Below are positions 12,842 to 13,224 of a stretch of DNA of 13,224 nucleotides, piece by piece. The position numbers were made by a program, and so were the translations under genes. A model generated the notes under the pieces. That model saw only the letters and a program-made list of their open reading frames with translations. It ran no database searches and was not told the origin of the DNA. The DNA comes from Candidatus Segetimicrobium genomatis (lineage in GTDB: Bacteria > Sysuimicrobiota > Sysuimicrobiia > Sysuimicrobiales > Segetimicrobiaceae): assembly GCA_005883865.1 (NCBI GenBank), contig VBAO01000179.1, positions 1 to 13,224 on the forward strand. The letters run 5' to 3'. How positions within the stretch are numbered: position 1 is the stretch's first letter; the number at the start of each line of letters is the position of its first letter.

Positions 12842-13186
12842 TCAGGGCGCCGTGAACAGCTCCTGGCCCTTGGAGAAGAGGATGAGCCCGGTCGCGCCGC
12901 TGCCGTCGACGAACAGGCCGAGACGCTCCTTCGCCGTGCCGTCATAGAGCCGGAGCACGGACGCGCCGTCCCGCGTCATTCCCATTCGCATGCGTTGATG
13001 GCCCGCCGCGTCGACGATCTCGAGCCCCCGGCCCCGCAGGACGCGGAACGAGGTCACCTGCCGCACGGTGAGCGTCAGGACGGCCAGCAGGATCGTCGCG
13101 AGCACCCAGGCGATTGTCGTCAGCTTCATGAGCCGCTCCAGCTTTCGAACCCGGTTCTGCAGAGCCTCAACCGCCGCGGGCTCCAT
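12842..13186 (-). CDS. Small membrane-anchored protein with beta-repeat C-terminus, function unknown
   Basis: This 114-residue protein is not assigned to a named family. Residues 5-20 are a charged heptad-like helix (V-E-A-L-Q-N-R-V-R-K-L-E-R-L-M), residues about 22-41 are a single membrane segment, and the rest is a presumably extracytoplasmic beta-rich tail. The tail reads as about three repeats of the pattern L-x-(I/L)-x-D-x-x-G-x-x-R-x-x-(M/L)-x-x-x-x-D-G: G-L-E-I-V-D-A-A-G...D-G (54-74), V-L-R-L-Y-D-G...D-G (77-95), and a shorter G-L-I-L-F-S-K-G-Q (100-108). The ATG at 13186 is preferred because GGAGG is 8 bases upstream; an in-frame GTG at 13201 overlaps that site. It is probably co-transcribed with the nitronate monooxygenase gene. 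The promoter is mostly beyond the right edge. Confidence 0.75.
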   Translation of the reverse strand: MEPAAVEALQNRVRKLERLMKLTTIAWVLATILLAVLTLTVRQVTSFRVLRGRGLEIVDAAGHQRMRMGMTRDGASVLRLYDGTAKERLGLFVDGSGATGLILFSKGQELFTAP

Positions 13187-13224
13187 CGGAGACACCTCCA
13201 CGGACTCGTGCTTGACGACACGCT

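Noticed and set aside
1..13224. Mobile element, prophage, CRISPR array, toxin-antitoxin or defence island
   Set aside because: No transposase, integrase, terminal repeats, spaced direct repeats or nuclease/defence genes were seen on either strand; Ku alone is ordinary repair.

Overview
This is a window of high-GC bacterial chromosome. Genes are tightly packed, GTG starts are frequent (Ku, the HTH-TPR regulator, the cupredoxin, the M19 peptidase and the DppB-type permease), and most starts have a strong GGAGG-type ribosome-binding site. There are no rRNA or tRNA genes, insertion sequences, CRISPR arrays or phage genes, so it looks like ordinary chromosome from a little-studied soil or subsurface lineage. 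A Gram-positive-style LexA-like box, a leaderless extended -10 promoter, a bacterial Ku and a small protein with DG/D-G-R beta repeats would fit a Terrabacteria-type candidate lineage (Chloroflexota, Armatimonadota, CSP1-3 or similar), but NC10 or Rokubacteria cannot be excluded. The phylum is inference.

Left part (1-4553). The window opens inside the last third of an NMT1/SsuA-like ABC substrate-binding protein, which overlaps by one base a SirB1-family transglutaminase-like/TPR protein. Converging on these from the minus strand is a run of three genes, in transcription order: an exported cupredoxin, an XRE-HTH protein with a long TPR tail, and the double-strand-break repair protein Ku. A palindrome matching the Gram-positive LexA consensus at 13 of 14 positions lies ahead of ku. 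Divergent from the cupredoxin is csaA, which appears to be transcribed as a leaderless mRNA.

Central part (4591-11842). This looks like a small-molecule or peptide uptake and processing locus. A mandelate racemase/muconate lactonizing-type enzyme (minus strand) is divergent from an M19 membrane-dipeptidase-type enzyme (plus strand). The dipeptidase converges on a minus-strand Dpp/Opp-type transporter operon: Tat-type substrate-binding protein, DppB-like permease, DppC-like permease. No ATPase gene is present in the window. Divergent from the operon is an unassigned RimK-like ATP-grasp ligase. A racemase-fold enzyme, a dipeptidase, a peptide-type importer and an amide-bond-forming ligase together suggest metabolism of an unusual dipeptide, amino acid or amide, but the substrate cannot be read from the sequence.

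Right part (11852-13186). Converging on the ATP-grasp gene is a two-gene minus-strand unit: a small membrane-anchored beta-repeat protein followed 12 bases later by a nitronate monooxygenase/FabK-like FMN enzyme.

The non-coding DNA is short but structured. It contains a 15-base-arm hairpin between the substrate-binding protein and its permeases, an 8-base-arm operator-like repeat ahead of the ATP-grasp gene, a 10-base-arm repeat ahead of the dipeptidase, and an 11-base-arm GC hairpin behind the cupredoxin. No gene-free stretch exceeds about 300 bases; the longest is the roughly 265-base divergent region at 10573-10837.
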